A DNA stretch of 64,000 bases from Petrosia ficiformis (GCA_947044365.1 OX345653.1:4428001-4492000), one strand, 5' to 3'. Counted from the first letter of the stretch, positions 49,301 to 61,222 are shown. The notes: generated from the letters alone by a model not told the origin. Made by a program: numbers and translations.

Positions 49301-52039
49301 GGATGGATAGAGGAGTGGATGAATAGATGAGTGGATGGATAGATGAGCAGATGAATAGATGAGTGGATGGATAGATGAGTGGATGGATAGATGAGTGGAT
49401 GAATAGATGAATGGATGAATAGATGAATGGATGAATAGATGAGTGAATGAATAGATGAGTGGATGTGGATGGATAGATGAGTGGATGAATAGATGAATGG
49501 ATGAATAGATGAATGGATGAATATAAACCTTTTCTGGTAGTAGTTCCAAGTACTGCTGGAAGTAACCTCCTGCTTTTCTTTTCTCCACTGCAAGACATTT
49601 TAGGAATGCTCTAAATTCCTCACTTTGAAAAGTAAAAGTGTTTTGTTATTTCAAAATGACAATGATATGGGAATTTACTGATACTGTACTATATATATAT
49701 ATCTACTGGTTGCTGGTTCAATACTGATTCTTAAAATGAAAATGAGTATTAAATATTATAGTTGTCAAAAAAGCTTTAAATGACATTATAGTGATGTGAT
49801 TTTATAATATCAGTACATCAATCAATATTAATAATAAAAGTAATGACTGATATTAACCTGATTACTAAAATATTCACCTTGTCTGATAGTTGACATCAGA
49901 GTAAAGTGGTATGGGTGTACCTGATACCGATAATATTTGAGGTTCAATAGGTATGTGATGAAATGGTGACACCACTCTTGATGTCTCCCTTACTCCCTGA
50001 TATAAAACACAATTTAATATTAGAAAAGATAATAATAATAATACTCACCATTACACTTGTTCTACCACTATGAACTACAGGATATTTATTGTATTTAGCC
50101 AACCGACTTGACCTTTCCATTGAATCACATAAATTTTTAGATACATCACTTTCCATTAGAGTTTGAGTTCTCCCTCCTCGAATGGAATCTCGACTCCATA
50201 AGAGTCTAGTGGTTGAATTAACAGCAGATAGAGGAACACTTTTGATATCTGGAGTTGGAGCCTGCTGATTTTGTGTACTCTGTTTCACTGCACCAAATTG
50301 TGGAATGGAATTTATTCTATGAACTGATTGGACTGTTCCCAGCTGGAAAGATCTTGTCCTTGGGAGTTTTCTAAATGTAGGTGTATGTGATTTTGATGGA
50401 TGGTGTATATATTCTTTCTCTTCCTCTTGTTCCTCATCTCTTGGTAAAGATGATTTTATTGATGATGGTTGAAGTGTGAGGGTGGGAAGTGTGAAGGACG
50501 GTTTGGTAAGGTGATGAATGAGAAACCTAGGGTACCTTACGATTCAAAAGAATATACATGTATAATTATATAAGGTATAATTGTTATAATTATTAATACA
50601 TACCAATAGCTCTTCAGTCTATTTGCACACACTTCTTGACATTTTATGAGATGTTCAAAACTCAGAACCTTTCCTTCATGCATTCTGAGTTGATTCATTA
50701 TGTCTTCTGAAAGTTCTAGTTCGGTACCAAGACTGAAATACTGATCTCTTATTTCCTTAATACATCTGAAATTATTATTATAGAGAGACTTACTTTATGA
50801 ATATATAGATGGATAGAAAAAGCTAGATAGAATGCATAAGTGGTATATGACGTTTAGTCAACAATGATCAATCAGTAATGTGAAACAGTGTTTTCAGCAT
50901 AAAATTTAAAAGTAAAGCTTTGGGGAAACACTGAACAAGATAGATGCATGGATAGATAGAGACTTCATTACTAGTGTATATGTATGCTTTCATGACTTAC
51001 CTATTAATGCTTGTGTTATTTTCCATGTTTTTTAACTGCTCAACATCTAACCAAAACAATACGCTTCTCTCTCCCATTTTCCCTTCCAGAAACTTGCGAA
51101 ATAATCCCATGCCTGATTTCGAAGTCAGAAGCTTGACTTGTGTTTCAACAGTTTTCAATTCAAGACTCAGTTTATATTCAACACCTGATTCATCAACTGA
51201 GGAGCTTCTTGATCTCGCTGATCTTGGATTTTTAGCATAGCGTAGGCTGCGTGATGAAGATGGCCTACTTGAAGAACTATCTTCTGTTTCAACTTTTGCT
51301 GGAACTGAAAAATGTTTTCCTCTTCTCTTTGATCTTGGTCTGCATGAGCCAGACTTGAATCTCTCAGAGGATGTACTGATCTCTTTGATAGCAGTTTGAT
51401 CTCTTTTACTCGTGTTTGCCTTAGCCTGTTCAATATACGTTTTAAGAAATGGTGAAGCAGAATGTGTTAGAAATTTACACAATTTATATTCAGAATAGAG
51501 ATCACTTTTTAAGAATGTTGGTAAACGATGAACACCTACCCATTCCTCGGTCTGGAGTGGGTTTAGAACCTAAATGTGATAGTATTAAGTTAGATGAGGA
51601 GAAACTAATGGGTTTTTACTTACTGGTCCAAATGCATTATCGGTGAGAAAAACCGTTTCTCCACTGTTGGAAGGATACAGCAAGTCTTGTTGACTAATAT
51701 CACTGCAATCTATCCATTGTTTTGTATGCACTGGTTCAAATGTCCCCGTAGATATGTCATAAAATATATGACATGGAAATGTCTGAGAAGATATATATAT
51801 ACAAACTATATAATAACAGACACACACACAAACAGACATATAATATATATATACATAAATATGCATACACACTACTCACAGGTAATAAAAGAAAAGAATT
51901 AAAATACTCCACAAAGACACTGTCCTTGAGATAAGTATGCTGCAGAATCGCATAACAGCTAATCAATATGTTGTGTAACAATGAATGGTTAAGTACTTAC
52001 TAATGTATTAGGTCTGAGGTCAGTGGAGTCTTTAGCCAT
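46327..52039 (-). CDS. RGS22: RGS22, multi-RGS-domain G-protein regulator
   Basis: About 18 exons: 52039-52001, 51939-51880, 51783-51628, 51571-51001, about 50767-50582, 50527-50050, 49998-49883, 49622-49526, 49133-49034, 48970-48787, 48733-48682, 48625-48377, 48305-48115, 48060-47862, 47812-47648, 47584-47490, 47081-47009, 46960-46327. Similarity to RGS22 runs along the length: SVFVEYFNSFLLLP near the start, RLPTFLKSDLYSEYKL, a first RGS segment (FRKFLEGKMGERSVLFWLDV), a second (EEFRAFLKCLAVEK, LFFWREVQEYK), SFEDLFDKVEEFVL, a third with CWMEIEAFRALP and TKKYFFGPNSPVS, a fourth (FWLELQRYK), and PFGPYIFREAQ near the end. RGS domains accelerate GTP hydrolysis by G-alpha; RGS22 is testis-biased in mammals. 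Some internal exon edges are approximate. A tetranucleotide minisatellite fills one intron. Confidence 0.9.
48305..48360. repeat. (AT)n-rich tract
   Basis: TATATATA runs with TTATA interruptions in an RGS22 intron. Confidence 0.9.
49138..49530. repeat. GGAT/GAAT/AGAT tetranucleotide minisatellite
   Basis: About 390 bases of AGATGAGTGGATGAAT units inside the RGS22 intron 49134-49525. Three minus-strand frames stay open through it only because of the repeat. Confidence 0.95.
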
Positions 52040-52136
52040 TGTTTTCTTCTTTGCTTATTGCTAAGCAACCAAGACAGTATGCGAGCATGAACGGACATAA
52101 GCAGGTGGGTGTTGGCTAGCTCAGCTGAACTACAGT
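52040..52136. promoter_or_regulatory. Bidirectional promoter region (RGS22 / SPAG7)
   Basis: 97 bases between divergent start codons, the shortest such gap in the window. Contains AAGCAACCAAGACAGTATGC and an upstream ATG at 52088 in a different frame. Confidence 0.65.
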
Positions 52137-53752
52137 ATGGATCTGCTAGGTTCTATCCTCAATTCTATGGACAAACCACCCACTCCTAGTGAGAGGGAAA
52201 GAAAGGCTGCAAGAGGTATGTGAATAGCAAATTTATATAATTGATTTCTTTACTATCTTTTTATCTATGAAAAACAAAATCACCGTAACTGTCATGTGAT
52301 ATCATGTGATATCATGTGATATCATGTCTTTAGAAATGAAAGCTAAATTTGAAAAAGAACAAGCTGTTGAGAAAAAGAAAAGAGAAGAATTTAGAAAAAA
52401 GGTGAGGTAATGAAATCGCAATACATACTATATATATATATATATATACATGTACGCTTGAAGATAATTAAAAAGATAGGTGAATTTATTGATGGAGCAG
52501 AGAAACGCCAAGAATTTCCTTCAATGGATAAAGTATCGAGAGCAATTATGTGAGTATATTTTAATACGTACATACATACATACATAATTATATACATAGT
52601 TACATACATACATACATACTTACACTATACATACATATGTACAGACATATGCACATACATTATACATACTTACACATATATACATATATATATATATGTA
52701 TATACCTACATACATACATACATACATATTGTATTGTATATTATGCTTATAGTCATGAAGTTGCTGAAACTGCAGGTTTAATTAGTCATGCATTTGGAAC
52801 AGATGAAGAAGAGAATAGACATGTTATCATATTCAAAAAGGTTACTATAAAATACATTATTATCATATTCTATAATATATACTACAGGAATATCCTCCAT
52901 CTGAAGAAGAACTACAAGTTTTGAGAAAAGGAGAGGTATATTATAAATTACACTACCATACATCCATCCATACATACATACTTACATACATAACATACAT
53001 ACATACATACATCCATACATACGTACATACATACATACATACATACATACATACATACATACATACGTACATACATACATACATCCATACATACATACAT
53101 ACATGCAGTCTGCAACAACACCTGAAGCTACAGTTTCTGTTGACACTAAACAAAATCCTCTCTTACAAGCTCCTCAATATGACTACAGAGATAAATATAA
53201 ACATTTAATAGCAACAGAAATATCCGAACCAAGTGCTATAAAGACAGAACCAGGAAAACATTTTGGATTTGGTAAGAATTGATGGAGAATGAATTAAATA
53301 AAGTAATGACAAACCATTACAGATTAAAGAATTGATAGACTCTTCACCAAAACATTAATACCATATCTCTTAAGCATGCTATTAATTGTGTCCTCTAAAT
53401 TTAACAATTGGCTCAGATTTAGTACATATTAATATTAATATTAGCAAATTTCTAATATTCCTAATGAGATGATTACAAAATATATTTATTAGTGTCTACT
53501 AATTTTAGCGATTATTACGTTAGTTGCTAAAATTAGAGTTAAAGTATATAATATTATATAATGTATAATTTTTAGCATGCATTCAAATGATAATCAAAGA
53601 ATGTTTTTATTTGATATGTAGTTCCAAGTGCTAACAAAAGAGATTTACGTTCAATTGAAGAGACTTTACAAGACATTAAATCAAAGAAACGTATTAAATT
53701 AACTGTTGAATCAGATGATCAACACATAGATGAAAGTCAGAAAGCAAGCTAA
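52137..53752 (+). CDS. SPAG7: SPAG7-type R3H-domain protein
   Basis: Seven phase-consistent exons (52137-52215, 52334-52401, 52464-52549, 52753-52840, 52888-52935, 53109-53271, 53622-53752) encode 220 residues against 227 in human. Matches are close: start MDLLGSILNSMDKPP, a charged helix (KFEKEQAVEKKKREEFRKK), an R3H-like nucleic-acid-binding segment (AIIHEVAETAGLISHAFG, RHVIIFKKEYPPSEEEL), YRDKYKHLI, and FVPSANKRDLRSIEETL near the C-terminus. The R3H fold binds single-stranded nucleic acid; the cellular role of SPAG7 is not settled. (ACAT)n microsatellites fill two introns. Confidence 0.93.
52560..52735. repeat. (ACAT)n microsatellite in SPAG7 intron
   Basis: Tetranucleotide tract between the exons at 52549 and 52753. 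Confidence 0.92.
52955..53105. repeat. (ACAT)n microsatellite in SPAG7 intron
   Basis: Pure ACAT/ATCC tract ending at the splice acceptor of the exon at 53109. Confidence 0.95.
53272..53621. other. SPAG7 intron without recognised content
   Basis: AT-rich unique sequence with a short inverted pair (ACTAATTTTAGCG / GTTGCTAAAATTAG) near 53500-53540. No coding exon fits here. Confidence 0.6.
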
Positions 53753-53932
53753 CAACTAAATATCATTATTATTATTATATATAAATTGTATTATTTTTTA
53801 AAATGTAATAAAATTAAAAATTATTCTCAAAAAATTAATGTTTTCATACAGACACAATAATAAAAATGTACATTTTTATAAATTATGCAAGTTGTGTGTT
53901 AGTTAGCATGTAATAAGTAATATATTGTTTTT

Positions 53933-55828
53933 CTACTCGAATGGTTTTCTGATAACAATCCTAAAGAACGGAATGAATATCTCAGTCTTTCTAGCGGCTG
54001 TCAGAGCATCAGCAGCTGTGAGTAGAACAGAATGAACCTTAGTGGTTCCAGTTGGGACAAGCCGAACAGTTTCAAGAGCCGAGAGGCTATAATGAGTTAA
54101 TGTACGACCCAACCGAGATACCCGAAAACTCTGCATTGAGCAACCTTTACCAACCAGATAAACGTCCCTGAATTTGGAGAAAAACAAATATTATAATTAT
54201 TAATTATTTAATGCTTTTTACCAAGGAAGGTCTCCTTCACTAAGACAATCTTCTTCTTCAAGTATTTCTAGTCCAGCCTCTTTCAGTTTGTCAGTGATGA
54301 AATGTTTGCTGCGAAGATCAGGCAACCCATTACCCAGCTGTATACAATGATGTGCCATAGTGAAATCAGAAATGTTTGATAATATCTCACACTTACAATT
54401 ATTTCATGTTTGATTTGCTCATGCTCAGGGTTTCCTGGTTGGAACTTTTCTGTTAATGCCCATGCACTTTCGACAAACAAAGCACCTGGTTTGAGTACAC
54501 GATACACTTCTTTATATACTTTAAGAATATCCATCGCATGACAGGTTGACTCCAAAGCATACATACCATCAATGCTATTATCATCAATTTGTTCCATGTT
54601 ACCAAAATCTCCCTATTATAATCATCATGTAATAGATTATAAGATACACATAGATCATACATGTAATATAATGCATGATTCACCTAGTACACAAGTTGAT
54701 GCCTATAATATACGATGTAATGGAATGACTGACACATGAATAAGCACTTGAATAATACATAGAAACATGTACGCATTCAAACCTTCATAAAAGAAACCGT
54801 ATCCTGTAAATGAGCAGCTGCTGTCAACACACGAGCTCTTTTGACCTGATAGTCACTTATATTCAGTCCAATCACAGTGGCTCCACTAAACTTGCTAAAT
54901 GTTCTCGCAGGACCACCAACTCCACATCCAATGTCCTATGAATTGAAATTGAGAGATTTATAATGTATTGCAAATAGCTGGTACAGAGTAGTCTTGTGAG
55001 CCAGACTCTCTGTTCCTTGAAAATAAAGTTATTATTAATCACAATTATTATTGGGTGCAGCTATAGTGGGTGGGGATACGAGACGAAAAGAGTCTGATGA
55101 CATGCTTACAAGTCATCGGTAAGTTGTGGACCAAAATGTATACTATTACTATTCATGATATATTCATAACTCACGGTCACAGGTCTATAGGCTATATTGA
55201 TCACAAGTGAAATAATTGCTTTTGCCCTTGCAGGGTTTGACCACGAGTTATGAATTCATGAATAGTAATAGTATACGTTTTAGTGCACAACTTACCAATG
55301 ATTGTAAGAATTTCACCTTCCGTCTAGTCTCCCCGTCCACTATAGCTGCACCCAATAATAATTTGCCTCCTGTTTTTAAGGAACAGAGAGTCAGGCTTGC
55401 GAGACTAGGTACAGAGCTGCAGTACAGCATGCACACAATTGCACCAGCTCCTGTAATTTTTAATAAACATGTTTTATCAAACAGGTGAAGCCATAATATT
55501 ATTACAATACTACAGTAACCACACATACCAATATTGTCATTCCTGGTTTAGCCTGTAGAGTCTTTGCAATTCCTCTTTCGTATTCTGCAATATTTTCTAA
55601 CATTGTCATGTTATCATATATTGGTGCAAAATGGAACGCTTCACCATATCCAAACTCGTAAAAGTCAGTCACCAGCTCATAAAATGATTGAGTAATATCT
55701 GCCGCACTCTGTTCCCTCTCTTTTGTTCTTTTATCAGCTTGCTTATCATAGAAGTTGGAGTAATGATCATAGACCTTTTGTGTATCTTCATTCAGATGAG
55801 AGACACCAGTCACACCAGGAGTTGCCAT
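53933..55828 (-). CDS. SMT: Sterol 24-C-methyltransferase (ERG6/SMT family)
   Basis: Five phase-consistent exons (55828-55529, 54935-54783, 54612-54397, 54337-54222, 54167-53933) encode 339 residues. The sterol-binding region reads [14 protein letters not shown] (YEYGWG in yeast ERG6). SAM motif I is [13 protein letters not shown] with [13 protein letters not shown] after it. [20 protein letters not shown] and ESTCHAMD match the family, as does [15 protein letters not shown]. The C-terminal 75 residues are the SMT-specific domain. SMT moves a methyl group from SAM to C24 of the sterol side chain; among animals the enzyme is best known in sponges, where it underlies 24-alkyl sterols. Intron 1 holds a large foldback repeat. 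The first ATG ([10 protein letters not shown]) is chosen, 289 bases from the divergent AKR gene. Whether it performs one, two or three rounds of methylation cannot be read from sequence alone. Confidence 0.94.
54975..55425. mobile_element. Foldback (long inverted repeat) element in SMT intron 1
   Basis: Arms of about 180-200 bases (roughly 54975-55175 and 55240-55425) are reverse complements with few mismatches. For example GTATACTATTACTATTCATG on the left matches the inverse of CATGAATAGTAATAGTATAC on the right, and ATTGGGTGCAGCTATAGTGG matches CCACTATAGCTGCACCCAAT. A spacer of about 65 bases lies between. No transposase frame, so it is a non-autonomous foldback or MITE-like element. Confidence 0.85.
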
Positions 55829-56117
55829 ATTTCTGTAGAGGAGTATAGTCTTAGAGTAGTGTGATTTTCTCTCTTTATAAAAGAAGACGTTAGTATGTCA
55901 CCCTATACAAGTGGTATCAGTATTAGGTAAAAAAAAATCACTGAATATCGAACCATTTTCAAAAATCGTATGATTTTTATTTTTTATTTATGAATTCTAT
56001 TCAGTGCAGATTATTAAAATAAAATATCCTGCATAGTTTGCAAAAAAATGAAATGGGGAGTGGCTCTGTTTCCAACTCAACTCGTGTGTGACCTCTCAGT
56101 GATCCTGTCTGAAGAAC
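55829..56117. promoter_or_regulatory. Bidirectional promoter region (SMT / aldo-keto reductase)
   Basis: 289 bases between divergent start codons. No classical TATA or other element can be named with confidence. Confidence 0.6.
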
Positions 56118-57644
56118 ATGTGTGCAAATGTTACATTGAATACTGGAGCTACAATCCCAGCTTTTGGGTTGGGGTGAGTGTTAACAGATATAAAAATTGA
56201 TCTACATGCTACATTATTATTGCAATATCTGGTTTTTCAAATTTTTTTCAGGACTTGGCTTTCAAAACCAGGTGAAGTAGGTAAGGCTGTAGAGGAGGCC
56301 CTTAGAACAGGCTATCGACATATTGACTGTGCACATATTTATGGCAATGAGGAAGAGGTTGGAGAGGCATTTGAAAAATGTTTCAAAGAGGAGGTGTGCA
56401 AGAGAGAGGACGTTTTTATAACTTCTAAACTATGGTATTTAAAAATTATTGTGATGCTGTAAAAACACATAATTATAGTATCTTGTTTGATTTCCTGTAG
56501 GAATTCAGATCATGCAAAAGAAGACGTTCTTCCAGCTTGTCAACTGACGCTAAAAAATCTTCGATTAGATTACTTGGACTTGTACCTGGTAAGTTTGTAT
56601 TTATAAGGTAAGTATATTGATGTAATTGTTCTATTTTTAGATCCACTGGCCTCAAGAATTGCCCAAAGCATGTGTTCTATCTAAACTCACTGAAGCAGAC
56701 AAACTTGGTTATGATGAGAAAAGGATAGCTCAGTGTTGGGAGGTATATAAGTACATTAATCACATATGGGTAGGAATTTCCTGCATCATGTATTATTCTA
56801 CACACAGGGAATGGAAGATCTTGTAGCTAAAGGATTAGTAAAAGCCATTGGAATATCCAACTTTACCATTTTGAAGACAGATAATCTACTGAAAACTGCA
56901 AAGACTGTCCCTGCTATTAACCAAGGTAGATGTGGTTCATCATTGTTTTCAGCATCATTATAAAGATTTTATTTGCAGTTGAATCACATCCATACTTACA
57001 ACAGCCAAAGTTACTTGAGTACTGTAAAACAAAAGGTACGATTATATTTCAGATTGCGATTGCATATACGAACTGCATTAAAGAAGCACTGGTGTAGTAT
57101 TAAGTGTCTAAGCTGGTGGCTGGAATTAGTCTATCTGTACTACAAATAATGGTTTTTAAAATTCTTCAGGTATTGTTTTTGAGGTTTATAGTCCTCTTGG
57201 GAACCCTGGACGTCCTACGAAAGGAGATGATGATCCAGTACTTCTTGAAGATCCTGTTATTAATGAAATTGCAGTCAAGCATAGTGCCACACCTGCCCAG
57301 GTATACACTTATTCCCACCAAAGTACTAATAATTATAGTTTATATGAGTTTTTAGTGTATTAATTTTTTTGCAGATATGCATTGCATTTCAGTTGCATCG
57401 TGGAGTTGTTGTTTTGGCTAAATCAGTTAATCTTGAACGAGTTAAGCAAAACTTTAAAGCCACAGAAGTGAAGCTGGATGCAGAAGACATGAGGAAACTA
57501 AGAGAGCTGGATAGAAATCTGAGGTTTCTTCGTTTCTTCATGCTCAAAGAGAACCAGACCGTAGCTGAGTTTTGGGATGAAGAAGCAGACAAGAATTTTG
57601 ATATCACAGAGCCAGATGCAAAGAAAACAAAAACTGAAGAATAG
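56118..57644 (+). CDS. AKR1A1: Aldo-keto reductase, AKR1A1-like
   Basis: Eight phase-consistent exons (56118-56173, 56252-56434, 56501-56588, 56641-56742, 56808-56925, 56979-57035, 57170-57300, 57375-57644) encode 334 residues. The enzyme reduces aldehydes to alcohols with NADPH. The catalytic tetrad is complete: Asp and Tyr in [14 protein letters not shown], Lys in ITSKLW, His in IHWP. Other family blocks are [35 protein letters not shown] and the cofactor loop [15 protein letters not shown]. The C-terminal extension ends in a lysine-rich DAKKTKTEE. Closest overall to AKR1A1 (alcohol dehydrogenase NADP+), though AKR1B-type enzymes are not excluded. Confidence 0.92.
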
Positions 57645-57842
57645 AAGGATTTGTTTTAACGTAATTATTATTATAGATCTACCTAATTGCTGACATGATC
57701 TGAGCTATGTAAAAGATTAGTAAATTACTAGGTATTGTTTAGATGCACTATAATGCTGATTTTTTGGCCAATTAATCAACTCTTATTAAGGGGGTGGGGC
57801 AGAGTGAAACAAGTGTTATATAAATATCTCGTGTCAATCAAC

Positions 57843-59044
57843 ATGGCTGCATCTATCAATGGAGACGATATATCCTGCCCATTTTGTGAATGCACAGTGA
57901 CTAAAGGTTCAAGAAACGAGGAGGACTTGAGAACACTTCTTAAAATTAAGTTAAATGTACCTATTGAATGTGCAATGAATGGAAAAGGGTGCAACTGGCA
58001 AGGTGATATCACACAGTTTTGGGACCATGTGTCCATATGCGATTATTTTCCAAGACCTTGTCCATTGGAATGTGATCCAAAAGTCTTTATGCCCAAACAA
58101 ATTTTGAAAGTACATTTACAGAAAAAATGTCCCCTACGTAGAGTCCAATGTGAATATAAATGGGCTGGATGTGAGGTATCTTTGTCACGATCTGAGATGA
58201 ATACACACATGCATGACGCTGCAGTGTTACACACCCAACTGTTAGCTAAAGCAGCGAAATCGTATCGTCATACGATCAGTACATTAAAAGCAGAGATCAA
58301 AGGTTTAAAGAATAATAGCAAACTAGATGATTCAGACGCTTCAATTAGCAGTCCATCAATGACAATGGATTTGAAAAGAGAAAATGTAGATGGTAAGTAA
58401 TGATATTCATTAAGAGGAGTGATTATGTGTATAAATTCCTCTATTGATCACTTCTTCACACAGGAGATGACAACAGTCTGATGCAAAATGCTAAAAAATT
58501 CAAGGTAGATTTTATAGAAATGCCCATTTCTTCATCCACCGAAACTGCAAACATTTGGAACAATGGCGATGTAGATGAAGACGAATTTGATTCCTCTAGT
58601 GAAGAAGAAAAGGAGCTTAAAATCAGTACTGCCGTTTCAGGAGATGAAGATTTCAGCTCCAGTGGATATCTGATGACAGAAGATAGTATTAATGTATACA
58701 AAAAGAGAAAGAGCAAGGACCCAATGAAAGTTAAAGGTACGTATAGATACTGCATTATATATACTCTCCTAACGTTATTGTATTTTCCAATTGTAGAGAT
58801 GGAACCACTGAATTCACCAATTGTTCGTTACTTCTATGATGTCCGTTCAATGGGCAAAAGCTGTCCATCACAGATATGTAGATATGCAAAATCTGATTGG
58901 AGAACTTTAATGATTATGTGCGAAAAATGTGAACAGTGGTATCATACTATGTGTGTGAAACTACTAAACCACCGTGCACGAACCTTACTACATTACATTT
59001 GTCCAACATGTAGAGTGGATTCAATGGAGGAATCTTTTAATTAA
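57843..59044 (+). CDS. TRAF-type zinc-finger protein with C-terminal PHD finger, copy 1
   Basis: Three exons (57843-58392, 58464-58736, 58797-59044), about 356 residues. The N-terminal region has paired Cys (CPFCECTV) and TRAF-type zinc fingers: CAMNGKGCNWQGD..HVSICDYFPRPCP, then HLQKKCPLRRVQCEYKWAGC and a His pair. A short coiled coil follows (LKAEIKGLKNNSK), then an acidic Ser/Asp/Glu linker, and finally a PHD-like C4HC3 pattern: CPSQIC, MCEKCEQWYH, MCV and YICPTC. The frame is open further upstream, but this start matches the paralogue next door. TRAF fingers usually mediate protein interaction in ubiquitin signalling and PHD fingers read histone tails, so a nuclear adaptor role is inferred. 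No MATH domain or RING. Confidence 0.85.
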
Positions 59045-59374
59045 GTGTTGTACATTAGTTTTATATATTAATTTTTGCACAGTTGAGTTTTATTCTCACA
59101 GCTAATGTCACCCTAGCAATGAAGTGTTACTTTTATTCTTTTGCAGTCAAACTCACTATAATAATAATGATTTTCCGCCATGGACCTGAACTATAACAAC
59201 AATGATCATGTTTAGTTATAGTTTGCTCAAACTTTCAGTTATTTAGTTACATATAGGGGTTTTAGTTATAGTTAACTACTAGCCTGACCATTGTCATGGG
59301 TCTCTCGTGCTTGTAATAACAAAGGTGGGTATTTTCACATAATTTACTGCGCATGCCTATACAAGTCCGACTTG

Positions 59375-61000
59375 ATGACTTCCGCGATGGAGGAAGAGAC
59401 TGTGGAGAGCCCGTCCTCGACTTCTGTATGCTGTCAGCTATGTGAATGTAGAGTTACAGGTCTATCTCCATCCAAGATGAAACTTTTATCGATGATACAA
59501 GAGCGAGGTTTGATTGTGAGGTGTGTTATGCGAGGCAATAGCTGCAGATGGTTCGGTAGAGTTGATAAATTACAAAAACATGTTGAGAGCTGTCCTCATC
59601 TATTCATGACATGTCCCAATGGTTGTGGGACGGTAACAAAGAAAGATCTGGAAGGTCATTTGAAAGCAAAATGTCCAAATGTTTTAGTAGATTGTTTATA
59701 TAAGTGGGCAGGGTGCAAAGTGAGAGTTCAACGAAAGAGTTTATCGGAACATGTCAATCATTTCTCCATACAACACAACATGTTGCTTGAAAGAGAAATA
59801 CAGAATTTACGAGCTGAAAACTCGTTACTCAAAAGTGAGATTACATCAATGAAATCAGATGATGAAGACACACCTAGAGATGGAATCAGAAGTGATAGTG
59901 ATAGATCAACAACAGATGATACTCTTGGGAAATTTGAATTAAGGGTTTCACCAGAGCCAAATTCAGCAGGTATGGTATATTCTATAAGGCATTCAAATTT
60001 GTTTTATAATATATTTGTGTAAAGATAAAATACTAAGTTAAATAGATGATATATATGTATTATGATGTATTGTTTAGTGGTTACATTCTAGCCTTTGTGA
60101 TTTCAAAGAGCTGTTTGTACAGTCTCTTGTTTCCCTTCGTTTACACATAACCAGCTAATGAGCAAATTGACTTTTGTAATAGTATAATTATAGTACATGT
60201 ACATAGTATTTAACACTTGCTCTATTTAAATTGTGTGTTGCCATGACAACTGTTCAACGTGTTTCATATAACAGGTGAAGATGATAATAGAGCTATTGAA
60301 GATGGTGGTCTTACAATGAATGTACCCAATGTAACACTGCTACCATCTACTACTCTTGTATCAATGATGAGTGAAAATGAAGGTGCACATGTAATCGAAT
60401 ATATGAGTAAACAAGATGATGGATCTTTCATAACTACTGATCAATTAGGTATTAACGCTATTCATAGTGTGATATTTAATATGTTATTCATGATATGACA
60501 TAGTGTGTGTGTGGTATATATCATTCATAATGTGATGGGTATCGAAATGTGATATTCTTCATTGTTCAGTGATTACAATTATAATATTCTAGTACTAATC
60601 ATATATCGAATTGGCCAGACTCTTGTCATTATAATAATTGTACATAATTTATTATAGGTAATCGAAAAAGACCTCGAGAGTCATCGTCAATTGGATCAAA
60701 GAAACCATCTCTCTCTCCTAGTGATATTGATAATAACGATAGACAAAGTACTTATTATTAATTATTTTCGATTGCAACATATTATTTCTTAATTAATTTA
60801 TAGAAACCACAGCCACATCAAACTCAAAGGAAACATGTCCTGTTGAACTGTGTACTATGAGAAGAAAGTCCATGTCAAAGGCTTTCATTAAATGCATAAG
60901 CTGTTTACAGACATATCACGTGGCCTGTGTCGGGTTGAGGTACTATCAAGCTAAGTCTTTAAAGGCATGGTACTGCTGGGAATGCGATGGTACCTCTTGA
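59375..61000 (+). CDS. TRAF-type zinc-finger protein with C-terminal PHD finger, copy 2
   Basis: Four exons (59375-59969, 60275-60448, 60658-60747, 60804-61000), about 351 residues. Same layout as the preceding gene: CQLCECRVTG, CVMRGNSCRWFGRVD, CPHLFMTCPNGCG, HLKAKCPNVLVDCLYKWAGC, a coiled coil (LEREIQNLRAENSLLKSEI), an acidic and Ser-rich linker with a basic stretch NRKRPRES that could be a nuclear signal, then a PHD-like finger CPVELC..IKCISCLQTYHVACV..WYCWEC. The tandem position and same order of domains show duplication, but the linkers have diverged almost completely. Start chosen at the first ATG of the conserved frame (MTSAMEEE). Confidence 0.83.
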
Positions 61001-61222
61001 ACGATGTTATACACTAAGCTGAAGACATTTATAAATATTGTTTATTATATTTTTAGTTTTTTTTAGTTTCAGGACTATATTTAAGTTTGTAGATATATAT
61101 CAGTACTGCAGTTCAAAGATGCAGGGGTGTGGTTATGGATAATTAGGGTGTGGCTTTTGGATGACAATGCAGTCCAGTAGTTGATACATGCATGTATCTA
61201 TGCTAGTGGTTTGGTAGTTCAC

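Noticed and set aside
49088..49598. Ser/Ile/His-rich frames of 147-166 residues
   Set aside because: Tetranucleotide repeat in an RGS22 intron; only the 49526-49622 and 49034-49133 edges are exons.
55216..55526. Open frames of 90-92 residues on both strands in SMT intron 1
   Set aside because: They lie in the right arm of the foldback element, break the SMT frame between LDIGCG-encoding exons if included, and show no known domain.
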